A stretch of DNA of 64,000 nt from Paraburkholderia bannensis (GTDB lineage: Bacteria; Pseudomonadota; Gammaproteobacteria; Burkholderiales; Burkholderiaceae): positions 186,001 to 250,000 of the forward strand of contig NZ_JACHBW010000010.1 of assembly GCF_014200455.1 (NCBI RefSeq), given 5' to 3'. Both the position numbers and the translations under genes were made by a program. Positions 33,545 to 42,671 of the stretch are shown piece by piece. Position 1 is the stretch's first letter; the number at the start of each line of letters is the position of its first letter. The notes under the pieces were generated by a model. That model worked only from the letters and a program-made list of their open reading frames with translations. It was not told where the DNA came from and made no database searches.

Positions 33545-34633
33545 TCAGGTGTTCTGCACCACGATGGTCGGGAATTTCGAACTCATGTCGCGCGAACGTT
33601 CGGCGATCTGGATCGCCACGCGCCGAGCGATCGCCTTGTAGGTTTGCGCGACGGGACTATCGGGCGCGGCCACCACCGTCGGCGCACCCGAATCGGCCTG
33701 TTGGCGAATCGAGATATCGAGCGGCAGGCTGCCCAGCACCTCGACGCCGTATTCCTTGCCCATGCGCTCCCCGCCGCCCGCGCCGAAGATGTGCTCGGCA
33801 TGACCGCAGTTCGTGCAGACGTGCACGGCCATGTTTTCCACGATGCCGAGAATCGGGATGCCCACCTTCTCGAACATCTTCAGACCTTTCTTCGCGTCGA
33901 GCAGCGCGATGTCCTGCGGCGTCGTCACGATCACGGCGCCCGTGACCGGCACGCGCTGCGAGAGCGTGAGCTGGATGTCGCCGGTGCCCGGCGGCATGTC
34001 CACCACCAGATAGTCGAGCTCGCGCCAGTTCGTCTGCCGCAGCAGCTGTTCGAGCGCCGAGGTGGCCATCGGGCCGCGCCAGACCATCGGGTTATCCTGG
34101 TCGACCAGGAAACCGATCGAGTTGGCCTGCACGCCATGGCCTTCGAGCGGGTTCATCGACTGGCCGTCGGGCGACTCGGGGCGGCCCTCGATGCCCAGCA
34201 TCATCGGCAACGACGGGCCGTAGATGTCGGCGTCGAGCACGCCCACCGACGCGCCTTCGGCGGCCAGCGCAAGCGCCAGGTTCACGGCGGTCGTGCTCTT
34301 ACCGACACCGCCCTTGCCCGAGGCCACGGCCACGATGTTCTTCACGTTCGGCAGCAGCTTCACGCCGCGCTGCACCGTGTGAGCGGTCACTTCATGGCGC
34401 ACCGTCACGCGGCTCGCCTGCACGCCGGGAACGGCAGCGAGCGCGGCCGCGACCTGGGCGCGGATCGCCTCGTACTGGCTCTTCGCGGGATAGCCGAGCA
34501 CGATCTCGACGTCGACCGTTTCGCCGTCGATCGCGACGTTGCGCACGCCCTTGGCCGTCGTGTAGGGACGGCCCGTGTTCGGATCCGCGAGGGCCGCCAG
34601 GGCGGCGTCCACCAATGCCCGATCAATGCTCAT
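33545..34633 (-). CDS. apbC: Iron-sulfur cluster carrier protein, Mrp/ApbC
   Basis: 362-residue P-loop ATPase. The start at 34633 gives MSIDRALVDAALAALADPNTG; the frame upstream to 34897 is spurious. The N-terminal MIP18/DUF59 domain spans 1-90. The deviant Walker A is ASGKGGVGKSTTAVNLA, and the CxxC cluster site is VCTNCGHAEHIFG near the end. The protein holds a [4Fe-4S] cluster at the dimer interface and delivers it to apo-enzymes. It faces away from the OmpA-like gene. Confidence 0.95.
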   Translation of the reverse strand: MSIDRALVDAALAALADPNTGRPYTTAKGVRNVAIDGETVDVEIVLGYPAKSQYEAIRAQVAAALAAVPGVQASRVTVRHEVTAHTVQRGVKLLPNVKNIVAVASGKGGVGKSTTAVNLALALAAEGASVGVLDADIYGPSLPMMLGIEGRPESPDGQSMNPLEGHGVQANSIGFLVDQDNPMVWRGPMATSALEQLLRQTNWRELDYLVVDMPPGTGDIQLTLSQRVPVTGAVIVTTPQDIALLDAKKGLKMFEKVGIPILGIVENMAVHVCTNCGHAEHIFGAGGGERMGKEYGVEVLGSLPLDISIRQQADSGAPTVVAAPDSPVAQTYKAIARRVAIQIAERSRDMSSKFPTIVVQNT

Positions 34634-34783
34634 TGAAACTCCGTGGGGATAAACGACCCGGCGCCCCGAACGGCCCGTGGGGTGCCGCTTAGACGCCGTA
34701 AATCGAAAGAAATTGTTAAGCTGGATTGCGCAAATTCCTGCGGCAGGGCACGCTTCGCGGCAGCAGTCTTTTCGCGCCAGGCT

Positions 34784-34801
34784 AGCGCTTTTGCAAGCGC
34801 T
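34784..34801. repeat. Inverted repeat in apbC / OmpA-like promoter region
   Basis: AGCGCTT-TTGC-AAGCGCT, perfect 7-bp arms, in the 281-bp divergent spacer. No function can be assigned; a regulator site or a leader hairpin are both possible. Confidence 0.35.
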
Positions 34802-34914
34802 CAAGCCGTCATTGTAGTAGCTGCCGCCGCGCGCCGTCCTATGACCCTGAACCCAGTCGGGGCCGGCGGCCGGCACAGTGCAGCCTTCCCGTTTCACTCA
34901 AGAGAGGATTGAAA

Positions 34915-35565
34915 ATGAACACAAGAATCTTGACCCGTCTGTCCGTCTTCGCTGTCGCCGGCGCGCTCGTCGCCGGCTGCGCGACCCAGCAGGGCACCAA
35001 CACGGCCGTGGGCACCGGCGTCGGCGCTGGCACGGGCGCGGCGATCGGCGCGATCTTCGGCGGCGGCAAGGGCGCGGCGATCGGCGCGGGCGCCGGCGCG
35101 CTGGTGGGCGGCATCACCGGCTACAACTGGCAAGCCATTCACAACAAGCTGTCGGGCGCGACCAAGGGCACCGGCACGCAGATCACCGAGCAGCCGGACG
35201 GCTCGCTCAAGCTCAACATCCCGAGCAACGTGACGTTCGACACCAACAGCTACGCGATCAAGCCGTCGTTCGCACCGGTGCTCGACCAGGTTGCGCAGAC
35301 GCTGCAGCAGAACCCGGAAGTGGTCGCGCAGGTGGTGGGCCATACGGATAACACCGGCCAGCCGGCGTACAACCAGACGCTGTCGGTCAACCGCGCGCAA
35401 AGCGTGGTGAACTACCTGGCAGGCCGCGGCATCCAGATGCAGCGCATGGCCGCCGAAGGTCGCGGCGACACGCAACCGATCGCCGACAACAGCACCGAAG
35501 CCGGCCGCACGGCCAACCGCCGCGTGGAAATCTATCTGCGCGCCACGGCACAGCATCAGCAGTAA
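34915..35565 (+). CDS. OmpA-family lipoprotein with glycine-zipper domain
   Basis: 216 residues, ATG 34915 after AGAGAGG. MNTRILTRLSVFAVAGALVAGC is a lipoprotein signal with lipid Cys22. Residues about 31-68 are a glycine-zipper (GVGAGTGAAIGAIFGGGKGAAIG...) that probably inserts in the outer membrane. The C-terminal OmpA domain (about 100-216) has NVTFDTNSYAIKPSF, VVGHTDNTG, LSVNRAQSVVNYL and GRTANRRVEIYL, which bind peptidoglycan. It is the YiaD/Pal-like type and should tether the outer membrane to the wall. Confidence 0.92.
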   Translation: MNTRILTRLSVFAVAGALVAGCATQQGTNTAVGTGVGAGTGAAIGAIFGGGKGAAIGAGAGALVGGITGYNWQAIHNKLSGATKGTGTQITEQPDGSLKLNIPSNVTFDTNSYAIKPSFAPVLDQVAQTLQQNPEVVAQVVGHTDNTGQPAYNQTLSVNRAQSVVNYLAGRGIQMQRMAAEGRGDTQPIADNSTEAGRTANRRVEIYLRATAQHQQ

Positions 35566-35936
35566 TGCGCTTCGCGTCCGGCGGTTCTCTGAAGGCCGCC
35601 GGATAAATAGCGACACAACAAACGGGACGGCTGAAAAGTCGTCCCGTTTTGCATTTCGAGCCACCGGACGCGGCCGGGAAGGCCGCTGCAACGCCGTTCC
35701 GGCAATGTGAAAAAATTTTCGAACTCTCGCGAAATAGCGCTGTCTGTCTTTACGGTACGTGTGCGGTCATGCCGCCGCGTCACCATTCTCCTCTTGTCGT
35801 TGTTGCTCCGGGGCCATCCTGCCCCGGTTTTTTTTGCCCGCGTTTTCTGCACCGCGCCGCGCCGGGGCCCAGCCGCGTCGCGCGCCCGCCCTGCTAAAAT
35901 CGCGGTTTCCCCGCAACATCGGACGTCCAGCCACTT
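35566..35936. other. 371-bp spacer, OmpA-like / metG
   Basis: Holds the OmpA-like terminator and the metG promoter region. A -10 TAAAAT lies at 35895-35900, 36 bp before the metG ATG, without a clear -35. Nothing else is recognised. Confidence 0.45.
35620..35650 (+). terminator. Rho-independent terminator after OmpA-like gene
   Basis: Stem AAACGGGAC.. / GTCCCGTTTT with loop of about 11 nt. Confidence 0.85.
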
Positions 35937-38084
35937 ATGTCAGCACCCGCCACCGACCTCGCCGCCGGCGCCTCCAGCGTCCAGAGCGGCCGCCAGATTC
36001 TCGTCACGTCTGCTCTGCCGTATGCGAACGGCCAGATCCACATCGGCCATCTGGTCGAGTACATCCAGACGGACATCTGGGTCCGCGCGCATCGAATGCA
36101 TGGGCACGAGGTCTACTACGTCGGTGCCGACGACACGCACGGCACGCCCGTCATGCTGCGCGCCGAGAAGGAAGGCCTCACGCCGCAGCAGCTGATCGCG
36201 CGCGTCTGGCAGGAACACAAGCGCGATTTCGACAGCTTCGGCGTGTTCTTCGACAACTACTACTCCACCGATTCGGACGAGAACCGCGTGCTCTCGGAAT
36301 CGGTGTATCTGGCGCTCAAGGAAGCGGGTTTCATCGAAACGCGCGATATCGAGCAGGCCTACGATCCGGTCAAGAACATGTTCCTGCCGGACCGCTTCAT
36401 CAAGGGCGAATGCCCGAAGTGCGGCGCGAAGGACCAATATGGCGACAGCTGCGAAGTGTGCGGCTCGACCTATGCGCCCACCGACCTGAAGAATCCGTAC
36501 TCGGTGGTTTCGGGCGCAACGCCTATCCGCAAGACCTCGACGCACTACTTCTTCCGTCTGTCCGACCCGCGCTGCGAAGAATTCCTGCGCGGCTGGGTGG
36601 CCGGTCTCGCCCAACCGGAAGCCACCAACAAGATGCGCGAGTGGCTGGGCGACGCGGGCGAATCGAAGCTCGCCGACTGGGACATCTCGCGCGATGCGCC
36701 CTACTTCGGCTTTGAAATCCCGGGCGCGCCGGGCAAGTACTTCTACGTATGGCTCGACGCGCCGGTCGGCTACTACGCGAGCTTCAAGAACCTGTGCGAG
36801 AAGCGCGGCCTGAACTTCGAAGAGTGGGTCAAACCTGGCTCGAAGACGGAGCAGTACCACTTCATCGGCAAGGACATCCTGTACTTCCACACGCTGTTCT
36901 GGCCGGCGATGCTCGAATTCTCGGGCCATCGCACGCCCACGAACGTGTTCGCCCACGGCTTCCTGACGGTGGACGGCGCGAAAATGTCGAAGTCGCGCGG
37001 CACCTTCATCACGGCGGAAAGCTACATCACGACGGGCCTGAACCCGGAATGGCTGCGCTATTACTTCGCCGCGAAGCTCAACAGCACGATGGAAGACCTC
37101 GACCTGAACCTCGAAGACTTCCAGGCGCGCGTGAACAGCGATCTGGTGGGCAAGTACATCAACATCGCCAGCCGCGCGGCGGGCTTCCTCATCAAGCGCT
37201 TCGAAGGCCGCGTGCAGGACAGCGCGATGAAGCATCCGCTGCTCGAACAACTGCGCGCCGCCGTGCCGCAGATCGCCGCGAACTACGAAGCCCGCGAATA
37301 CAGCCGCGCGCTGCGCACGACGATGGAGCTGGCCGATGCGGTCAACGGTTACGTCGATGCGGCCAAACCGTGGGAACAGGCGAAAGATCCGGCCAACGCG
37401 GCCGCGCTGCATGAATCGTGCAGCGTGAGCCTGGAAGCGTTCCGTCTGCTGTCGCTCGCACTCAAGCCGGTGCTGCCGCAGCTGGCGCAAGGCGTGGAGC
37501 AGTTCCTTGCGATCGAGCCGCTCACGTGGGCCGATGCTGGAAAGGCGCTGTCCTCGCAACAGCCGATCAACGCGTACAAGCATCTGATGACGCGCGTCGA
37601 TCCGAAGCAGATCGAGGCGTTGCTGGCCGCCAACCGCGACTCGCTGCAAGCCACGGACGCCCCCGCCGCTGCCGCCGACGCCAACAAGAAGTCGAAGGCG
37701 TCGAAGGAAGCGAAGAAGCCTGCCGCAGAACCTGAAACGCCGGAAGTCATCTCCATCGACGACTTCGCGAAGATCGACCTGCGCGTGGCGCTGATCGTCG
37801 ACTGCAATATCGTCGAAGGCTCGGACAAGCTGCTGCAACTCACGCTCGACGTGGGCGAAGAGAAGACGCGCAACGTGTTCTCGGGCATCCGTTCGGCCTA
37901 CAAGCCGGAAGATCTCAAGGGCAAGCTGACGGTGATGGTCGCGAACCTCGCGCCGCGCAAGATGAAGTTCGGCATGTCGGAGGGCATGGTGCTCGCGGCT
38001 TCGGCTGCGGATGAAAAGGCCGATCCGGGCCTCTATATCCTCGAACCGCATAGCGGCGCGAAGCCGGGCATGCGCGTGCGCTAA
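35937..38084 (+). CDS. metG: Methionyl-tRNA synthetase
   Basis: 715-residue class I synthetase charging tRNA-Met. HIGH is HIGH itself in ANGQIHIGHLVEYIQ (residues 35-38). The zinc knuckle is CPKCGAKDQYGDSCEVCG; KMSKS is in AKMSKSRGTFI. After the anticodon domain, an Ala/Lys-rich linker (about 570-600) leads to the C-terminal EMAP-like tRNA-binding domain (FAKIDLRVALIVDC...PRKMKFGMSEGMVLAA), which makes it a dimer. This is the long, zinc-containing form. It has its own strong terminator. Confidence 0.96.
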   Translation: MSAPATDLAAGASSVQSGRQILVTSALPYANGQIHIGHLVEYIQTDIWVRAHRMHGHEVYYVGADDTHGTPVMLRAEKEGLTPQQLIARVWQEHKRDFDSFGVFFDNYYSTDSDENRVLSESVYLALKEAGFIETRDIEQAYDPVKNMFLPDRFIKGECPKCGAKDQYGDSCEVCGSTYAPTDLKNPYSVVSGATPIRKTSTHYFFRLSDPRCEEFLRGWVAGLAQPEATNKMREWLGDAGESKLADWDISRDAPYFGFEIPGAPGKYFYVWLDAPVGYYASFKNLCEKRGLNFEEWVKPGSKTEQYHFIGKDILYFHTLFWPAMLEFSGHRTPTNVFAHGFLTVDGAKMSKSRGTFITAESYITTGLNPEWLRYYFAAKLNSTMEDLDLNLEDFQARVNSDLVGKYINIASRAAGFLIKRFEGRVQDSAMKHPLLEQLRAAVPQIAANYEAREYSRALRTTMELADAVNGYVDAAKPWEQAKDPANAAALHESCSVSLEAFRLLSLALKPVLPQLAQGVEQFLAIEPLTWADAGKALSSQQPINAYKHLMTRVDPKQIEALLAANRDSLQATDAPAAAADANKKSKASKEAKKPAAEPETPEVISIDDFAKIDLRVALIVDCNIVEGSDKLLQLTLDVGEEKTRNVFSGIRSAYKPEDLKGKLTVMVANLAPRKMKFGMSEGMVLAASAADEKADPGLYILEPHSGAKPGMRVR

Positions 38085-38113
38085 GCGCTGTTATCAGGCG
38101 CCGCCGCCGAACG

Positions 38114-38144
38114 AAAAAAGCACACCCACGGGTGTGCTTTTTTT
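38114..38144. terminator. Bidirectional terminator, metG / tamB
   Basis: Perfect stem GCACACC / GGTGTGC with loop CACG between A6 and T7 tracts. Confidence 0.94.
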
Positions 38145-38167
38145 ATGCTCGATGAGCGGCGGCCTTC

Positions 38168-41100
38168 CTACCAGCGAATCCGGTCGAAGCGTCGCGTATA
38201 GAGAATATCCGCGCCATAGAACGTGCCGCCATAGGCGGTCACCGACCAGTATCGCGTCAGATTGAGCGTGGCCTTGACCGCGTTCGAGGCCGATTGCAAG
38301 CCCTGCTCGTAGCCGATCACGAGCCATTCGTTGATCGCCTTGGCGAGCATCACCACCTGCGGGTCCGTGAGACCCACTTCGCTGCGTCCGATCGAGAATT
38401 CGTCGAGTCCCACCTCCTGGGCGATGCGCTTGCCGCTCGCACTGCCGAGCAGCGCCAGCGCCGTCGTCATTGCACTCTGCTGGCCGACGTTATTGCCCTG
38501 GTCCGTGCCGTGGCCGAACAGCAGCCACGAGAGCTTTTCGTTATCGGGCACATTGGGTTCGGAGATCAGCTTCGCCACCGGCGCCTGCACCGTGCCAACC
38601 ACCTGCACGCCCGCCTCCACCTGCTGGTTGCGGCGCATCGCGAGAATGTTGATGCCGGGATTGGCCACCGGCCCGTTGAAGGTAAAGAAGCCGTTTTCGA
38701 TATTGAGCTTGCGGCCGAACGCGGTGTAAGTCGAGCCCTCGGTCACGCGCACGTTACCCACGGCGCGCAGCGGCACATCGGGCGCGCTCATCGCCGTGAT
38801 CGTGCCGGCGAGGCCCAGGTCCGCGCCCATGCCGCGGAAGCGGAAATTGCGGCCCAGATTGATGTCGATATTGGCGCGCGGCGCGAAACGCGGCGCGGGC
38901 TTGTCCGCCGCCTGCTGCGCCTGCACCGCGGGCGGCGGCGTACCGCCGCGCGTGGTGCCGTCCGGGCGCACGATCACGACATCGTCGCCCAGTTCTGGCG
39001 CGGCCGATTCCGGCATGTCGAACAGCGCGCGGTCGACCGTGAACTTGCCGTCGATCTGCATGCCGCCCAGCTTGCCGCCGTTGGCGATGCTCGCGCTGCC
39101 CGAGAGCGACAGATGACGATCGGGCGCGGCGAACAATTCGAGCTTGTCGGCGACGATGCTCGCGGTGAGATCGGGCTCGTCATTGTCCAGACGCACACGG
39201 CCGGTGGCGCGCAGCGTGCCGTCGCCGCCGTGGAACTCCACCTGCTGGAAGTCGACCAGATTCTTCGACAGCATCACGCGCACCACGCCGTCCTTGAGTT
39301 GCAGCCCCTGATCGACGAGCGTCGCGGAAAGTCCATCGCCAATCAGCGAACCCGAGAGATTGGGTTTCGCGACCGTGCCGCCCAGCGCGAGTTGCAGCGC
39401 GAAGTGGCCGTCGAGCAGATAGCTCGGTCCAAGCAGCCCGCCCGTGGTCTTGAGCGAAGGCACATCGGCCTTGATGGTGCCGCCCAGCGGCGCTTCGTCG
39501 CCGAGCGTGAGCATACCGTCGCGCGGCGTGAGCGCCGTATTGGCGTCGATGTCGATCACGCCCACGCGGCTGGCCTGCGCGTGCGCCGTGAGCGCGAGGC
39601 GATTGCCGCCGCTGAAGGCCGCGCGCGCGCTCAGATCGCCAATGCCAACCGAAGCGAGCCCGCGGCCGATTTCCGCAGTGATGTCGCCCGAGCGGCGCTT
39701 GAGCTGGATATAACCGCTGGCCGTCGGCCCGACCGAAAAGTCCCAGTCGCCATCGAACACGAGATCGGTCTTGAGACTGGACGGTTTGCCCGTGAGCTGC
39801 TGCTGGAACTGCAGGATGCGAGCGAGCGACACGGTCGTGAGCGAACCCGCCGAGCGGATGCGGCCGTGATCGAGATCGAAGGACTTGAGGTCGAGCGTCG
39901 CGCCGAGTGCCGTAAGCCGCGTCGCGCCAAGCGTCACCTTGCCCGGTCCCGCGCTGACGGCGAGCGGCGCTTGCAGATCGATGTCCGGCGCGCCGCGGTT
40001 CTGCAACTGCGTGACGGTGCCGTCCCAGCGCGTGCCTTCGCGCGTTTCGCTGAGCTTGCCGTTGGCCGCCACCTGCACGTCGATCGCCTGGCCCTGCACC
40101 TTGCCCTTCGCGCTCGCAGTGAGCGCGTGTTTCGCCCGCGTACCGGTCAGGCGCGCGGTGAGCGTGGCGATCTCCACACCGCCAGCCGCGATGCCGCTGG
40201 CGTCGGCGGTGAAAGCGAGCGCACCGTTCGCGCCGTCGTGCAGTTCGGCGTGTCCTTCGGCATGGCCCAGGCGGTTCTCGCCAAACGCAACGTGATCGGC
40301 CTTGTAGTCGAGCGCGACATCGGGGTGCGCAATGGTGCCGGTCAGGTCGCCATGCGCAGCAACTTGTCCCGCCACGCCAAAACCCAGCCGATCGAGCTGC
40401 GGCGCATCGACCTTGAAGCGCAGGCGGTCGCCGCGCGCGCCGAAGCTGCCTTGCAGATCCACCGTATTGCCGGCCACCGAGAGATTCGCGCGACTCGGCA
40501 GCAGGCGCATGCCCGCCAGCTGGATCAGTCCTTCGCCGGTGAGCGGCAGGTTGTCGTAGACGCTCGGACCGAGCTTGAATTCGGCCTTGGCGGTGAGTTC
40601 CGGCGCGAGTGTGCCGCTGGCCGTGAGCGTGCCGTTCACGCGCGCTTCGACGCGCCGCGCCGGGGCCTTGGTAGCGGGCTTGCGTGCGGGCTTGCGTGCG
40701 GGTTTCGCACCCGCAGGCTGCTGTACCGTATTGCGCGCGACGTTATGCGCGGCCGCCTGTTCACTCGATTGCGCCGGATTCAGCGCAGGATTCGCCGCCG
40801 GATTGAGCGCGAGACTGTGTTTGGGATCGAGCGCATCGGCCTGCGCCTTGCGCCGCGCTTCGGTCGGCCCAGAAGGCTGCGGCGTCACGCTTGCTGGCCG
40901 GTGTTCCGCGCTTTTGCTGGGCGCCTGCGAGAGCAGCGAAAGCGGATCGAAATTGGTCAGCGTGGCCTTGAGGTTGTAGCTCGATTTAGCGTCGTGCTTG
41001 AGCGCGCCCGACAGATCGATGCGGCCCGCGCCCGAACTCACGCGCACGTCGTTGAAGGCGATGCGGGCCGGGTCCAGCGTGATCTTGCCCTGGGCGCGCA

Positions 41101-42607
41101 GCGCGGAATTCGGATCGGCGAGATCGAGGGTGACGCTTTGCACGTCGTCGGCCAGACGCACGGTGATGGGCCCGGCGAGCTGAGTCGGGCGCACGCTCGC
41201 CTGCAGCGCGTTGAGGTCGAGGTTCGCGACCTTGAGATCGAAGCGGCCATTGCGTCCGCTGATGACGCCGCCGCCCGTGACAGTCGCGTTCTTCACGAGC
41301 CGCACGTCGAGGTTCGAAAGACGCTGCGTGTGGGCGTCGAGCACGACGTCGGTACGGGCGTCGATGAGCGGAAGCAATTGCGCGTCGATCGCGCCAGGTT
41401 TGGCGTTGACGATAGAGACACTGCCCGCGACCGTGAAGTCCGCGGCATTGGGGTTCTCACTGGCGGACTTGAGGCCCGATGCGGGCGCCGGTGCGAGCGC
41501 ATCGGCGCGCGCGCCTGCCGATGCGCCCTGCGCTTTCGCGACGGACGCAGCCGATGCAGCCGACGCCACCGCAGCCCGCGGCTCGGGCACGAACGGTTTG
41601 ACGCCCGCTTGCGCGGGCTGCAGATCGGCGCGCAGCGCAAGATCGGCGAACGGCGCGCCCGGCGCGAAGGCCTGCGGATTGACGTGATCGAACGCCAGCG
41701 TCGCGCGCTTGAGCGGCACCGCCGCGAACGGCGCAGCCTCCAGATGCGCCTGGCCGGTGAGCTTCATGCCGCTCGCCGTGACATCCGCGCCCAGTGCTTC
41801 CAGCGAGCCGCCGAGGTTCGCGTTCACTTGCACGTCTTCGTTGTTGACCTTGCCCGAATAGCCGAGCGTGCCCGCGAGCGCGAACGGCCGCACGCCATCG
41901 AGTTTCGCTTCGGCGCTCACCGCGCCATAAGGCGTATCGAGCTGTTCGACGGCGGCTTCGTGATGCTGCCCGTCGCTGCGGCCGTGGAACGAGAAGTTCG
42001 AGAATTCGGTGGCGGTCGCGCCCTGATGCAGCGTGAGCTTGTTCACATGCACGTCGCGAATGTCGAGCGCGAGCGGCAGGCGCAGATCCCTGGGCAACGT
42101 CAGCGGCGAGGAAGACGGCTCGCCCGACGGCACCACTCGCAGGTCGATATCGCCCACGTGCAGATAACTCACAACGAAACGCCACGGCCGCTTCCGGTTG
42201 ATCTCCAGCTTCCACTCGCCGCTCGCACGGTCGATTGCGGCAGTCGTGCCGTCCGCGCCATGCCAGCTCACGTCGCGCAGGCGCACGCCGGTGGCAAGCG
42301 CTCCGCCATCGAGCGTGCCCGCCAGTTGGCCACCCAGCACCTTGACCGCTGCGCGCCACGCCCAGGCCGTGCCGCGCTCGGTAGTCAGCGCGCCATAGAG
42401 CGCCCCGCCCACCAGCGCGACGATCAGCAACAGCGTCGCCAGGATCCAGACGAGCGCTTTGAGCCAGGTGCGGCCACGGCGCCTCGGCGCAGGCGGCGCG
42501 GCTTGCGGGTCTGCGCCTTGCGCCGATGGCGCGCCCTCGCCCTGCGGCGGCACCGCGAACGTCGCCACGGGAATGGCGCAGCAGCGCAGCCAGTCGCGCA
42601 CGCTCAT
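38168..42607 (-). CDS. tamB: Translocation and assembly module subunit TamB
   Basis: 1479-residue envelope protein. A Pro/Arg-rich cytoplasmic start (about 1-48) is followed by one inner-membrane helix (about 50-75, WLKALVWILATLLLIVALVGGALYGAL). The rest is a long beta-taco of AsmA/TamB repeats with many 'DLSGALKHDAKSSYNLKATL'-like strands. The DUF490 C-terminus ends GRSEVGLTDPQVVM...YGGTFYGADILYTRRFDRIRW. A low-complexity insertion (about 590-650, Pro/Ala/Lys-rich) is seen. TamB bridges the periplasm to TamA and is implicated in lipid transport to, and protein insertion in, the outer membrane. It lies 64 bp after tamA. Confidence 0.93.
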   Translation of the reverse strand: MSVRDWLRCCAIPVATFAVPPQGEGAPSAQGADPQAAPPAPRRRGRTWLKALVWILATLLLIVALVGGALYGALTTERGTAWAWRAAVKVLGGQLAGTLDGGALATGVRLRDVSWHGADGTTAAIDRASGEWKLEINRKRPWRFVVSYLHVGDIDLRVVPSGEPSSSPLTLPRDLRLPLALDIRDVHVNKLTLHQGATATEFSNFSFHGRSDGQHHEAAVEQLDTPYGAVSAEAKLDGVRPFALAGTLGYSGKVNNEDVQVNANLGGSLEALGADVTASGMKLTGQAHLEAAPFAAVPLKRATLAFDHVNPQAFAPGAPFADLALRADLQPAQAGVKPFVPEPRAAVASAASAASVAKAQGASAGARADALAPAPASGLKSASENPNAADFTVAGSVSIVNAKPGAIDAQLLPLIDARTDVVLDAHTQRLSNLDVRLVKNATVTGGGVISGRNGRFDLKVANLDLNALQASVRPTQLAGPITVRLADDVQSVTLDLADPNSALRAQGKITLDPARIAFNDVRVSSGAGRIDLSGALKHDAKSSYNLKATLTNFDPLSLLSQAPSKSAEHRPASVTPQPSGPTEARRKAQADALDPKHSLALNPAANPALNPAQSSEQAAAHNVARNTVQQPAGAKPARKPARKPATKAPARRVEARVNGTLTASGTLAPELTAKAEFKLGPSVYDNLPLTGEGLIQLAGMRLLPSRANLSVAGNTVDLQGSFGARGDRLRFKVDAPQLDRLGFGVAGQVAAHGDLTGTIAHPDVALDYKADHVAFGENRLGHAEGHAELHDGANGALAFTADASGIAAGGVEIATLTARLTGTRAKHALTASAKGKVQGQAIDVQVAANGKLSETREGTRWDGTVTQLQNRGAPDIDLQAPLAVSAGPGKVTLGATRLTALGATLDLKSFDLDHGRIRSAGSLTTVSLARILQFQQQLTGKPSSLKTDLVFDGDWDFSVGPTASGYIQLKRRSGDITAEIGRGLASVGIGDLSARAAFSGGNRLALTAHAQASRVGVIDIDANTALTPRDGMLTLGDEAPLGGTIKADVPSLKTTGGLLGPSYLLDGHFALQLALGGTVAKPNLSGSLIGDGLSATLVDQGLQLKDGVVRVMLSKNLVDFQQVEFHGGDGTLRATGRVRLDNDEPDLTASIVADKLELFAAPDRHLSLSGSASIANGGKLGGMQIDGKFTVDRALFDMPESAAPELGDDVVIVRPDGTTRGGTPPPAVQAQQAADKPAPRFAPRANIDINLGRNFRFRGMGADLGLAGTITAMSAPDVPLRAVGNVRVTEGSTYTAFGRKLNIENGFFTFNGPVANPGINILAMRRNQQVEAGVQVVGTVQAPVAKLISEPNVPDNEKLSWLLFGHGTDQGNNVGQQSAMTTALALLGSASGKRIAQEVGLDEFSIGRSEVGLTDPQVVMLAKAINEWLVIGYEQGLQSASNAVKATLNLTRYWSVTAYGGTFYGADILYTRRFDRIRW

Positions 42608-42671
42608 GCCGCCTCCCTCGATAGGGACGACGAGGCAAAGCGGAGGAACGGAGCGGAAGCGGACTTCATCA

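Noticed and set aside
35940..38051. Open frame of 703 codons antisense to metG
   Set aside because: Shadow of metG; HIGH and KMSKS are on the plus strand.
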